Assembly: GCA_900473205.1 (NCBI GenBank) | Contig: UCLB01000031.1 | Location: 1 to 64,000 of the forward strand | DNA length: 64,000 bases | Origin: Hyphomicrobiales bacterium | GTDB taxonomy: Bacteria; Pseudomonadota; Alphaproteobacteria; Rhizobiales; Rhizobiaceae | Direction of reading: 5' to 3' | Part shown: in pieces, positions 49,830-58,574 of the stretch | Position numbering within the stretch: position 1 is the first letter of the stretch | Layout of the letters: each line of letters begins with the position of its first letter | Translations under genes and position numbers: made by a program | Notes under the pieces: generated by a model | The model's input: the letters and a program-made list of their open reading frames with translations, nothing else | Databases searched by the model: none | What the model was told of the DNA's origin: nothing

Positions 49830-51113
49830 TCAGACCTTGGCGAGCGACTGCTCGAGGTCTGCAATGATATCCTTCACATCCTCGATGCCGATGGACAGGC
49901 GTACGACATCCGGGCCTGCACCGGCAGCGGTCTGCTGTTCAGGCGTCAACTGCGCATGGGTGGTCGATGCCGGGTGGATGACGAGGGAGCGGGTATCGCC
50001 GATATTGGCGAGGTGCGAAAACAGCTGCAAACCTTCGACCAGTGCCTTGCCCGCGGCATAGCCACCCTTCACGCCGAAGGTGAAGACGGAGCCTGCGCCC
50101 TTGGGCGAATAACGCTGTTGCAGCGCGTGGTTATCGCTGTCTTCGAGGCCTGCATAATGCACCCAGCCGACTTTCGGATGCGCCTTCAGCCATTTTGCCA
50201 CGGCAAGCGCATTGTCCGAATGGCGCTGGACGCGCAGCGGCAGCGTCTCGATGCCTGTAAGAATGAGGAAAGCATTGAAAGGCGCGATGGACGGGCCGAG
50301 ATCGCGCAGGCCAAGAACGCGTGCGGCAATGGCGAAGGCGAAATTGCCGAAGGTCTGGTGCAGGACAACGCCTGAATATTCCGGGCGCGGTTGGGAGAGC
50401 GCCGGATATTTGTCACTCGCCGACCAGTCGAACGTGCCACCATCCACGATGATACCGCCCATGGAATTGCCGTGGCCACCGAGGAATTTCGTCAGCGAAT
50501 GCACGACGATATCGGCACCATGTTCGATAGGCCTCAGCAGATAGGGGCTTGCCATGGTATTATCGACAATCAGCGGCAGGCCATGCTTGTGAGCAACGTC
50601 GGCAATAGCGGCGATATCCACGAAGGTGCCACCGGGATTGGCAAGGCTTTCAATGAAGATCGCCTTGGTGCGATCATCGATCTGGCTCTCGAAACTGGCT
50701 GGATCGGCAGCATCGGCCCAGCGCACCTGCCAATCGAAATTCTTGAACGAGTGGCCGAACTGGTTGATCGAGCCGCCATAAAGCTGGCGGGCCGCGATGA
50801 AGTTATCGCCCGAGGTGAGCAGCGTGTGGAACACCAGCATCTGCGCCGCATGGCCGGATGCAACGGCCAAAGCCGCCGTGCCACCTTCAAGCGCGGCGAC
50901 ACGCTCTTCCAGCACCGCCTGGGTCGGGTTCATGATGCGGGTGTAGATGTTGCCGAATTCTTTTAGGCCGAACAGGGCTGCCGCATGATCCGAATCGCGA
51001 AACGCATAGGCCGTGGTTTGGTAAATCGGCGTTGCGCGTGCGCCGGTGGTCGGGTCAGGCTCGGCACCGGCGTGAATGGCCAGCGTGGAAAAACCCGGAT
51101 TACTCTCTGACAT
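49830..51113 (-). CDS. metY: O-acetylhomoserine aminocarboxypropyltransferase (Cys/Met PLP enzyme)
   Basis: 427-aa PLP enzyme of the Cys/Met metabolism family. The Lys that binds PLP is in VVHSLTKFLGGHGNSMGGIIVDGG; substrate-binding SGHAAQMLVFHTLLTSGDN and RIMNPTQAVLEERVAALEGG are typical. The length and motifs fit O-acetylhomoserine sulfhydrylase, which makes homocysteine from O-acetylhomoserine and sulphide. ATG 51113 has GGAGG ahead; the frame to 51179 is not family-like. A cis-acting SAM-II riboswitch is common on such genes, but its consensus is not seen here. Confidence 0.9.
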   Translation of the reverse strand: MSESNPGFSTLAIHAGAEPDPTTGARATPIYQTTAYAFRDSDHAAALFGLKEFGNIYTRIMNPTQAVLEERVAALEGGTAALAVASGHAAQMLVFHTLLTSGDNFIAARQLYGGSINQFGHSFKNFDWQVRWADAADPASFESQIDDRTKAIFIESLANPGGTFVDIAAIADVAHKHGLPLIVDNTMASPYLLRPIEHGADIVVHSLTKFLGGHGNSMGGIIVDGGTFDWSASDKYPALSQPRPEYSGVVLHQTFGNFAFAIAARVLGLRDLGPSIAPFNAFLILTGIETLPLRVQRHSDNALAVAKWLKAHPKVGWVHYAGLEDSDNHALQQRYSPKGAGSVFTFGVKGGYAAGKALVEGLQLFSHLANIGDTRSLVIHPASTTHAQLTPEQQTAAGAGPDVVRLSIGIEDVKDIIADLEQSLAKV

Positions 51114-51202
51114 GTGTCCCTCCAATATTCTTTCTATGCCCTCTCGAGGCTTTGAAGGAGCATAAGGTCTCACCGGCAAATGGTAAGTGCGACTTATGCT
51201 AA

Positions 51203-51637
51203 CTATCGCCTTATATTGAGACGCGGATACTCAATTGCAGGGCAGCGGTCCATAACCACTTCTATGCCATAGGCTTCCGCCTTTGCCGCTGCATCATCAT
51301 GCCGAACGGAAAGCTGTCCCCAGATAAACTTCGGGCGCGGTGACAAGAGAATGACCTCCTCGACAATAGCAGGCAGATTTTCCGCCGCGCGAAACACATC
51401 GACCATATCGATGGGCTCTGGAATGTCTGCCAGCTTGGAGTAGACCTGCTGTCCCAATATTTCCTTGCCTTCCTGACCGGGATTGACCGGAAACACCGTA
51501 TATCCCCTGGAAAGAAGAAACTGCATGACACCGTGGCTTGGCCGTGCCGGGTTGGGAGAAGCGCCCAGCAAAGCAATGGTCTTAACCTCCGTCAAAACCC
51601 GGCGAATATAGTCTTCCTCATAGGCATCATGGTTCAC
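51203..51637 (-). CDS. CoA-binding protein (YccU-like)
   Basis: 144-aa Rossmann-like CoA-binding protein. VKTIALLGASPNPARPSHGVMQFLLSRGYTVFPVNPG is the family's nucleotide-binding start, followed by DIPEPIDMVDVFRAAENLPAIVEE and IWGQLSVRHDDAAAKAEAYGIEVVMDRCPAIEYPRL. Binds CoA in relatives; physiological role not known. GTG 51637 is chosen because GGGAGGACTACC precedes it; there is no better ATG upstream. Next to metY (89 bp), as in other Rhizobiaceae. Confidence 0.88.
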   Translation of the reverse strand: MNHDAYEEDYIRRVLTEVKTIALLGASPNPARPSHGVMQFLLSRGYTVFPVNPGQEGKEILGQQVYSKLADIPEPIDMVDVFRAAENLPAIVEEVILLSPRPKFIWGQLSVRHDDAAAKAEAYGIEVVMDRCPAIEYPRLNIRR

Positions 51638-52172
51638 GGTAGTCCTCCCTCGTGGCATTCCAACAGAAATTATTGGGCCTCAGTCATGGCGCATAAAAGT
51701 GTTTTCTGAAAGTCGGATGACTTTACGAAAATCAGCACAACTATAATGTTTGCGCTAACTTAATCAGCAATCCGCAATCGTACTTTTTTTGTACCACATC
51801 TGTTCACCGGCATTTTAGAAACTACTCATAGTTACATTAGAAAAATATGTTTCATGTTGAAACTGTTTAAACTGAAAATGATTGTTTTGGGGAAATACGC
51901 TATCGCGAACTTGAAATCATCTGAAACCCGATAATTTTTTCTTCTCGTTTTGATTTCAATCGATTCATTTTTGTACATCTTGCGAAAATATCTTAAAAGC
52001 TCTTCCGTTTAGCAGACTCTAAAAAACAATTACTGGTTGTTCCCGATGGCACGTCATAGCACCATCATGCATACCAAAAGGCATTCTCACGCGGAATATC
52101 TTCATCAAACAAGTGCAACCGCCGTCCGAAAAGAATAAGCAAGACATCATCGAGATTATTTGCGAGTCGCCC
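51638..52172. other. AT-rich intergenic region upstream of the EamA gene
   Basis: About 530 bp, distinctly more AT-rich than its surroundings in the middle (TTGTTTTGGGGAAAT..., ATAATTTTTTCTTC...). I find no gene, no clear terminator and no repeat. It probably holds promoters of the EamA gene and of the CoA-binding gene. Confidence 0.5.
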
Positions 52173-53009
52173 GTGCCAATCGACGTGCTTTTACTGGTTT
52201 TGCTGGGCGCTCTTTTGCATGCCAGCTGGAATGCGCTTGTCAAATCCGGCAAGGATAAAGCGCTGGATGCGACCTTGATCGCAGCCGGGGCTGCGGCCTG
52301 CTCAATACCCTTCCTGCCGTTTCTGCCACTGCCCGGTGCAGTCGCCCTGCCCTTTCTCATCGGTTCGGCCATCTTGCAGTTCGCCTATTTCCGGCTGGTC
52401 GCAGCGGCTTATACGGTTGGCGATATCGGCCTTGTCTATCCCATCATGCGAGGCGTGGCCCCGCTGATCGTTGCCGCCAGCAGCAATATGTTTCTGGGGG
52501 AAAACCTGAGCCCCGCCGCACTTGCTGGCATCGCCGTCATCTCCGCTGGCATCCTGACGCTGGCTTTTGAAGCACGCCATGGCGGCAAACATGCCATCCT
52601 GCTGGCTCTTGCCAATGCCGTTGTCATTTCTGGCTACACCTTTGTCGACGGTGTTGGCGCGCGCCTTTCCACGAGCGCCATTTCCTATACGCTTTGGATG
52701 TCGCTGTTGCCGCCGGTGCTTCTGTTCTCCTGGGCGCTCTATCAGCGCGGATGGACGCCTGTTGCCAATCATGTGCGCATCAACTGGTGGCGCGGCCTGG
52801 CGGGCGGTGGCGGGTCGATCCTGTCCTATGGGCTGGCGCTGTGGGCAATGACGAAAGCACCCGTGGCCGTGGTTGCCGCCCTGCGGGAAACATCCATTCT
52901 TTTCGCCATCGTCATCTCCGTCCTCATCCTCAAGGAAAAGGCCAGTATCTGGCGTTATGTGGCAGGGGCAATCATCGCTTTAGGCGTGCTGATCATGCGT
53001 CTGGGCTGA
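52173..53009 (+). CDS. EamA/DMT-family membrane transporter
   Basis: About 278 aa with ten helices in two EamA repeats: LLLVLLGALLHASWNALVKSGKDK at the start of repeat 1 and ALALVAISAGILTLAFE-type helices (LAGIAVISAGILTLAFEARHGG) at its end, then AISYTLWMSLLPPVLLFSW and MTKAPVAVVAALRETSILFAIVISVLILKEKAS in repeat 2. Exports or imports a small metabolite; substrate unknown. GTG 52173 (PIDVLLLVLL) puts helix 1 at the N-terminus; another GTG at 52113 gives 20 more, hydrophilic, residues. Confidence 0.85.
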   Translation: MPIDVLLLVLLGALLHASWNALVKSGKDKALDATLIAAGAAACSIPFLPFLPLPGAVALPFLIGSAILQFAYFRLVAAAYTVGDIGLVYPIMRGVAPLIVAASSNMFLGENLSPAALAGIAVISAGILTLAFEARHGGKHAILLALANAVVISGYTFVDGVGARLSTSAISYTLWMSLLPPVLLFSWALYQRGWTPVANHVRINWWRGLAGGGGSILSYGLALWAMTKAPVAVVAALRETSILFAIVISVLILKEKASIWRYVAGAIIALGVLIMRLG

Positions 53010-53253
53010 TTTCGGCACCATTTTTGTGTGGTATCATAAAACCACACAATTAAACCATTGTTTTAAAACACTATTTTTTACGGATGTTATTTTCGCTTCC
53101 GTTGACGGGCTTTCCATCACGGATTATAAGCGCGCCAGACAGAATTTCCCCGGAAATGCGGTCATATGGCTGTTCCAGCGTGAACAGCTTCAAGCAACAA
53201 GAAACGCCTGCATGCTTTTCGAAGTGTGACAGGTCCTAGAGAAAGTTAAAAGA

Positions 53254-53718
53254 ATGTCTACTTTCGTTCAGAAGCCTGCTGAGGTGGAGAAGAAGTGGAT
53301 CATCATCGACGCCGAAGGCCTCGTTGTTGGTCGCCTTGCCACCATCGTTGCAACCCGCCTGCGCGGCAAGCACAAAGCAACTTACACACCTCACGTTGAC
53401 GACGGCGACAACGTCATCATCATCAACGCTGAAAAGTGCGTTTTCACCGGCAAGAAGTACTCCGACAAGAAGTACTACTGGCACACCGGTTATCCGGGTG
53501 GCATCAAGGAACGTACGGTTCGCCAGATCATCGAAGGCCGCTTCCCGGAGCGCGTTCTTGAAAAGGCCGTCGAGCGTATGATTCCTCGTGGTCCTCTTGG
53601 CCGTCGCCAGATGAAGAACCTCCGCGTTTACGCCGGTTCCAACCATCCGCATGAAGCACAGCAGCCAGTCGTTCTCGAAGTGGCACAGCTGAACAGCAAG
53701 AACGTAAGGAGCGCCTGA
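53254..53718 (+). CDS. rplM: 50S ribosomal protein L13
   Basis: 154 aa. Family motifs [49 protein letters not shown] and [40 protein letters not shown]. Co-transcribed with rpsI, whose ATG follows 2 bp after the stop. The 240 bp upstream hold the shared promoter. Confidence 0.98.
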   Translation: MSTFVQKPAEVEKKWIIIDAEGLVVGRLATIVATRLRGKHKATYTPHVDDGDNVIIINAEKCVFTGKKYSDKKYYWHTGYPGGIKERTVRQIIEGRFPERVLEKAVERMIPRGPLGRRQMKNLRVYAGSNHPHEAQQPVVLEVAQLNSKNVRSA

Positions 53719-53720
53719 TA

Positions 53721-54188
53721 ATGGCCGATCTTTCCTCCCTGAAAGACCTCGCCCCGGCATCGGAAGCTTCGGCTCCCGTGCACGTCCGCAAGGTTGATAC
53801 TCTCGGCCGCTCCTACGCGACCGGCAAGCGCAAGAACGCCGTAGCCCGCGTATGGGTCAAGGCTGGTTCCGGCAAGATCATCATCAACGGCCGTGACTTC
53901 TCTGCGTATTTCGCACGTCCGGTTCTGCAGATGATCCTGCAGCAGCCGCTCGTTGCAGCTGCTCGCTCGGGTCAGTTCGACATCATCGCAACGGTTGCTG
54001 GCGGTGGTCTTTCCGGCCAGGCTGGTGCAGTTCGCCACGGCCTGTCCAAGGCCCTCACCTACTTCGAACCAGGCCTTCGTGGCGTGTTGAAGAAGGGTGG
54101 CTTCCTGACCCGCGACAGCCGTGTTGTTGAACGTAAGAAGTACGGTAAGGCCAAGGCTCGCCGTTCGTTCCAGTTCTCCAAGCGCTAA
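53721..54188 (+). CDS. rpsI: 30S ribosomal protein S9
   Basis: 155 aa. Ends [16 protein letters not shown], the typical basic tail that reaches the P-site t[41 protein letters not shown] is the core. An N-terminal extension of about 30 residues is usual for alphaproteobacteria. Second gene of the rplM-rpsI operon. Confidence 0.98.
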   Translation: MADLSSLKDLAPASEASAPVHVRKVDTLGRSYATGKRKNAVARVWVKAGSGKIIINGRDFSAYFARPVLQMILQQPLVAAARSGQFDIIATVAGGGLSGQAGAVRHGLSKALTYFEPGLRGVLKKGGFLTRDSRVVERKKYGKAKARRSFQFSKR

Positions 54189-54211
54189 TCGCTTCCGGAA
54201 TACAGAACTCG

Positions 54212-54243
54212 AAAAGGCGGAGCTTCGGCTCCGCCTTTTTTCG
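54212..54243 (+). terminator. Terminator of rplM-rpsI
   Basis: AAGGCGGAGC - TTCG - GCTCCGCCTT with a 10-bp stem, a UUCG-type tetraloop and a run of T. Starts 24 bp after the rpsI stop. Confidence 0.95.
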
Positions 54244-54280
54244 TTTGTGCTGTGTGATGATAAATGAGCGGTGCCGAGTA

Positions 54281-56233
54281 TCAGTTGGTCTCGACCGCCA
54301 TGGCAGAAGCCTTCTCAGCCTCTCCCATCTCGCTCATAAGCTGATCAACAACCATCGTCGCGCCAGCCTTTGTGTAATGGCCCCGGTCTGCAATATAGGC
54401 GACGCCATCGCGACCAAAGAAACACATTTGGGCTGCCTGCTGTCCGCAAAACACCATTTCCGGCAGGACTTTCGTGACACCACTTGGCACTGCGGCATCC
54501 AGTATCGAATATGACTTGGCGGTAACTGCCTTGAAATCCGCGGTGGGATACTCAAAGCTCGGCACTGCCTCGCCTTTTATTATTTGAGCCGCCATCACGT
54601 CCTTTATGGACTTGTCAAAAAGAGGACTTGGATAAATAACCAGAACACGCTTGCCACCGGCTTTCAGCGTCTCAATGGTCTCCCTGAAATGTCTTTCTAT
54701 GTCAGGGATGAAGGTATCGCGGGTCGGATATTCGGCGTTGTCTATCCGGACATAGGGTGCATTGAAAAAATTAACCCAGAATGCCGTCAGCACAACTGTA
54801 TCCACATTGCTTTGCAACAGATAGGCCATCGCACGCCGGTTGAAGTCGTCGCAGTTGACAGCCCCCTCCGCGCGGCCGGTGGACACAGCGATGATGGGGG
54901 CACAATAGCCATGTGTCAGCTGTACCAGGCCGGCACCGCGCTTCAGCAACGCATCCTGCAAGGCTGGCGCTAGAGATGCCCCGATCGAGTCGCCCCAGAT
55001 TGCATAGGTTTTAGCTGTGCCAGCATTGAATATGCATTCTTTATCCGGCACATCGGGAGAATCGTCCTTAACCTGAAAAAGGCATCTTTCGCTCCATGAC
55101 GTGTTTTCCACGAAGGTCCTGACGTCGGGAGCAAGCCGAAACGGCAGGCCTTCTTTGAAAACACCCCAACTTGCAAAACCAGTCAGCCCGGCAACGCAGG
55201 CCACAACAACACAAGCAACGCGGGGCAGACTGGCTTTGCCATAGCGAAAAGGCTGTTCAATAAACCGCCAGCTCAACGCAGCAAGAATAAAGACGACGAT
55301 GATCAGTCCAGCCATGGTCCATTGAGACGGCGGTTCGAGACTTCTTATCCGCCAAAATGCAAAAACAGGCTGATGCCAGAGATAAGCACTGAAACTGATC
55401 TTGCCGATCCAGACCAGCGGGCTGAGCGATAGAACCCGTCCTGCAATTGTGTCGCGGGACGCAAACAGCAGAAACAAGCAGGCCCCTGCAACCGGCAGCA
55501 ACGCCGCTAAAGATGGAACCCGTGTTGTGGGGTCAAAAAGGAAAACGGCCACCAACACCATGCCAAGCCCGGCAAGCGACAATGTACCATTTACGGGGCG
55601 CGTTCGCCCATGCGCGAAAAAGGCGCAAAGCGACCCGCAGAGAATTTGCCACGCGCGGGTGGGCAGAAGATAGTAATTGGCGGAAGGATAGTAGCGGGCA
55701 CCGAATTCGCTGGCGATGAGGCTGGCGAGTGCCACGACCAGCACGATCCTGAAAATCGTTCTGGTTTTCAGCCGAAACAGAAAGAGCAATGGAAACAGCA
55801 CATAAAATTGCTCCTCTACGCCAAGGCTCCAGGTGTGAAGAAGCGGCACCTCGGCGGCTTCGGGCGCAAAATAATCTGCCTTTCTCAGGAAATAAATGTT
55901 TGAGACCGAAAGCGTCGCCATGATGAAGCTTTTGGAAAATGACTGATACGCATCAGGCAAGAGCCACATCCAGGCGAATGGGATCGTACACAGCAGGACG
56001 AAAAACAGGGCGGGCAGAATTCGGCGCGCCCGACGCTGATAGAAGCTGGCAAGCGAAAAGCTATCTTGCGCATATTCTCCCAGGATAATGGTGGTGATCA
56101 GATATCCGCTGATGACAAAGAAGACATCAACGCCGATGAAACCGCCCCCAAAGGTCGCAAAATTGGCATGTGCAAAGATGACGCTCAGAACAGCGATGGC
56201 ACGCAGTCCGTCAATTTCAGATCTGTACTTCAT
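54281..56233 (-). CDS. OafA/YrhL-type acyltransferase with C-terminal SGNH domain
   Basis: 650 aa. The first 380 residues are the acyltransferase_3 domain: EIDGLRAIAVLSVIFAHANF, FFVISGYLITTIIL, and a series of ten helices, with EQFYVLFPLLFLF and SFSAYLWHQPVF. The rest is an SGNH hydrolase-like domain in the periplasm: IWGDSIGASLAPAL (GDS motif) and DRGHYTKAGATMVVDQL (DxxH motif). Such proteins O-acetylate surface polysaccharides or peptidoglycan. Inserted between rpsI and speB, in the opposite direction. ATG 56233 is chosen by family alignment. Confidence 0.9.
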   Translation of the reverse strand: MKYRSEIDGLRAIAVLSVIFAHANFATFGGGFIGVDVFFVISGYLITTIILGEYAQDSFSLASFYQRRARRILPALFFVLLCTIPFAWMWLLPDAYQSFSKSFIMATLSVSNIYFLRKADYFAPEAAEVPLLHTWSLGVEEQFYVLFPLLFLFRLKTRTIFRIVLVVALASLIASEFGARYYPSANYYLLPTRAWQILCGSLCAFFAHGRTRPVNGTLSLAGLGMVLVAVFLFDPTTRVPSLAALLPVAGACLFLLFASRDTIAGRVLSLSPLVWIGKISFSAYLWHQPVFAFWRIRSLEPPSQWTMAGLIIVVFILAALSWRFIEQPFRYGKASLPRVACVVVACVAGLTGFASWGVFKEGLPFRLAPDVRTFVENTSWSERCLFQVKDDSPDVPDKECIFNAGTAKTYAIWGDSIGASLAPALQDALLKRGAGLVQLTHGYCAPIIAVSTGRAEGAVNCDDFNRRAMAYLLQSNVDTVVLTAFWVNFFNAPYVRIDNAEYPTRDTFIPDIERHFRETIETLKAGGKRVLVIYPSPLFDKSIKDVMAAQIIKGEAVPSFEYPTADFKAVTAKSYSILDAAVPSGVTKVLPEMVFCGQQAAQMCFFGRDGVAYIADRGHYTKAGATMVVDQLMSEMGEAEKASAMAVETN

Positions 56234-56370
56234 AAGTGTCCATGGATCATACGAGTGCAAATATACGTTCTTGGCACCGCCCGATGCCGCAAATAATATG
56301 CAATGAACTTACCGGGAACAACTTAATGCGGTATTGAAGACGGCGAAGTCCGTTCATATCGGGGTGCTCC

Positions 56371-57345
56371 ATGCCATCAAAATCCATCGATCACGCATTC
56401 ACCGCCTCCTCGCTGACGTCAGCCGCAACAGACCCCACCCATGCCGGAGCGCTTTCCTTCATGCGCCGGATATACACCAAGAATCTGGAGGGTGTTTCCA
56501 CCGCGATCTGGGGCATCCCTTTCGATGCGGCGACCTCCAACCGGCCCGGCGCCCGCTTCGGTCCGCAGGCGATACGGCGTGCATCGGCGATATTCGACAA
56601 CGATCCACAATACCCTTTCGGACGCGATCTGTTCGAGGCGATGCCAACAATCGATTATGGTGATTGCCTGCTGGACTACGGCAACCACTGGCAAACGCCT
56701 GAAACCATCGAGACCGAGGCGAGCGCGATACTGGCGAAGGTGGATTATCTGCTGACGCTAGGCGGTGATCATTTCATCACATGGCCGCTGCTGAAAGCGC
56801 ATGTTGCCAAGCACGGGCCACTGGCGCTGGTGCAATTCGATGCGCATCAGGACACATGGTTTGATGATGGCAAGCGCATCGACCACGGCTCTTTCGTGGC
56901 ACGGGCGGCGCGTGAGGGTCTGGTCGACCCGGATCGCTCGATCCAGATCGGCATTCGCACCCATGCGCCTGAAGATTGCGGCATCAGGATCGTTTACGGA
57001 TATGAGGTCGAGGATATGCGCGCGGGCGACATTTCCTCGCTCATCATCAAGCATACCGGCGGCCTGCCCGCTTATCTGACCTTCGATATCGATTGCCTCG
57101 ACCCGGCCTTCGCACCCGGCACCGGCACGCCCGTCGCCGGTGGGCCGACGAGTGCCAAAGTGCTGTCGATTCTGCGCGGCCTTGGTCAGCTGGATATTCG
57201 CGGCTCCGACGTGGTGGAGGTAGCGCCAGCTTATGACCATGCGGATATTACCGCCATTGCCGGGGCAACGGTTGCAATGTATATGCTTGGCCTGCGCGCT
57301 GAGCGGCTTGCGAAAGCGGGCCGTCACATTGAATCAGGCGCTTAG
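56371..57345 (+). CDS. speB: Agmatinase / ureohydrolase
   Basis: 324 aa. The dinuclear Mn2+ ligands are seen in LTLGGDHFITWP, LVQFDAHQDTWF, and YLTFDIDCLDPAFAPGTGTP. The start (TSAATDPTHAGALSFMRRIYTKNLEGVSTAIWGIPFDAATSNRPGARFGPQAIR) is the usual agmatinase type. Splits agmatine to putrescine and urea; guanidinobutyrase or another ureohydrolase is possible. It lies 51 bp ahead of argC, so both act in arginine/polyamine metabolism. Confidence 0.9.
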   Translation: MPSKSIDHAFTASSLTSAATDPTHAGALSFMRRIYTKNLEGVSTAIWGIPFDAATSNRPGARFGPQAIRRASAIFDNDPQYPFGRDLFEAMPTIDYGDCLLDYGNHWQTPETIETEASAILAKVDYLLTLGGDHFITWPLLKAHVAKHGPLALVQFDAHQDTWFDDGKRIDHGSFVARAAREGLVDPDRSIQIGIRTHAPEDCGIRIVYGYEVEDMRAGDISSLIIKHTGGLPAYLTFDIDCLDPAFAPGTGTPVAGGPTSAKVLSILRGLGQLDIRGSDVVEVAPAYDHADITAIAGATVAMYMLGLRAERLAKAGRHIESGA

Positions 57346-57396
57346 CAAAATGATTCCGCATATTCCCGTAAACACTTGAGAATTCAGGACAAGGAC

Positions 57397-58323
57397 ATGA
57401 CAGCGAAAATCTTCATCGATGGCGAACACGGCACCACAGGCTTGCAGATCCGCACCCGCCTTGCCGACCGCCGCGATATCGAACTGCTGTCCATTCCCGA
57501 AGCAGAGCGCCGCAATGCGGCCATGCGGGAAGATATGCTCAACAATGCAGACATCTCCATTCTCTGCCTGCCGGATGATGCCTCCAAGGAAGCCGTGACC
57601 ATGGTGTCCGGCAACAACAAGGTTCGTATTATCGATACCTCGACGGCATACCGCATCCATCAGGACTGGGCCTACGGCTTTGCCGAAATGGACAAGGCGC
57701 AGGCCGAAAAGGTGCGCTCTGCGCGTTTCGTCGCCAATCCCGGATGCTACCCGACAGGTGCCATCGGACTCATCCGCCCGTTGCGCGTCGCGGGCATTCT
57801 GCCGGACGGTTATCCGGTCAGCGTGAACGCGGTGTCCGGCTATACGGGCGGCGGCAAGCAGATGATTGCGCAGATGGAAGACCAGAGCCGCGACGACGCG
57901 ATCAGCGCCAATAATTTTCTCTATGGCCTGACGTTGAAGCACAAGCATGTGCCGGAAATGAAAATCCACGGCCAACTCGACCGCTCGCCGCTGTTTTCCC
58001 CCTCCGTCGGACGCTTCCCGCAGGGCATGATCGTCCAGGTGCCGCTGTTCCTCGCTGACCTCAAGGAAGGCACGACCATCGAGACCATTCACGCTGCACT
58101 GGTCGAGCATTATGCAGGACAGAACATCGTGCAGGTCGTGTCGCTTGAAGACAGCAAGTCCGTCTCGCGCATCGATGCCGAGGAGCTCGCCAATCAGGAC
58201 ACGATGAAGCTCTTCGTCTTCGGCAGCGGCGAACACATCAATCTCGTCGCCGTGCTGGATAATCTCGGCAAGGGCGCATCCGGCGCCGCCGTCCAGAACA
58301 TGGAACTCATGCTTTCGGCATAA
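57397..58323 (+). CDS. argC: N-acetyl-gamma-glutamyl-phosphate reductase (type 2)
   Basis: 308 aa, the short type 2 form. NADP-binding [20 protein letters not shown], catalytic Cys in [16 protein letters not shown], and the later [10 protein letters not shown] and [21 protein letters not shown] segments. Third step of arginine biosynthesis: reduces N-acetylglutamyl phosphate to the semialdehyde. ATG 57397 follows AGGACAAGGAC. Confidence 0.96.
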   Translation: MTAKIFIDGEHGTTGLQIRTRLADRRDIELLSIPEAERRNAAMREDMLNNADISILCLPDDASKEAVTMVSGNNKVRIIDTSTAYRIHQDWAYGFAEMDKAQAEKVRSARFVANPGCYPTGAIGLIRPLRVAGILPDGYPVSVNAVSGYTGGGKQMIAQMEDQSRDDAISANNFLYGLTLKHKHVPEMKIHGQLDRSPLFSPSVGRFPQGMIVQVPLFLADLKEGTTIETIHAALVEHYAGQNIVQVVSLEDSKSVSRIDAEELANQDTMKLFVFGSGEHINLVAVLDNLGKGASGAAVQNMELMLSA

Positions 58324-58534
58324 CCAGAAATCTGGCAGAGACAACCATTTCAGATGAACTTGCAAGGCGGTGGAGCATATCCTCCGCCTTTCTCTTTGCC
58401 GATACAGCCAGCAGCCTCGTTTATCGCGTGAGGCTGGAGAGTGGTGCTGCCGCGATCCTGAAATGGCTCAAACCGCGCGGCATAGGCGAACTGCCCGGCA
58501 TGGCTTTTCTGGAATAGAAGCAGTCAATAACGTG

Positions 58535-58568
58535 AAAGCCGCCAAGACTGTAAATCCTGGCGGCTTTT
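58535..58568. terminator. Bidirectional terminator between argC and the autotransporter
   Basis: AAAGCCGCCA - 13 nt - TGGCGGCTTTT. The stop of argC lies 212 bp before it; the autotransporter stop (58575) is 7 bp after it. The A and T flanks suit both directions. Confidence 0.75.
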
Positions 58569-58574
58569 GCATGC

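Noticed and set aside
51114-51202. SAM-II riboswitch upstream of metY
   Set aside because: The expected conserved blocks (GGTGATTTG and the pseudoknot partner) are not present.
53026-53229. 67-codon frame upstream of rplM
   Set aside because: No SD and no family features; it covers the region where the rplM promoter and leader must lie.
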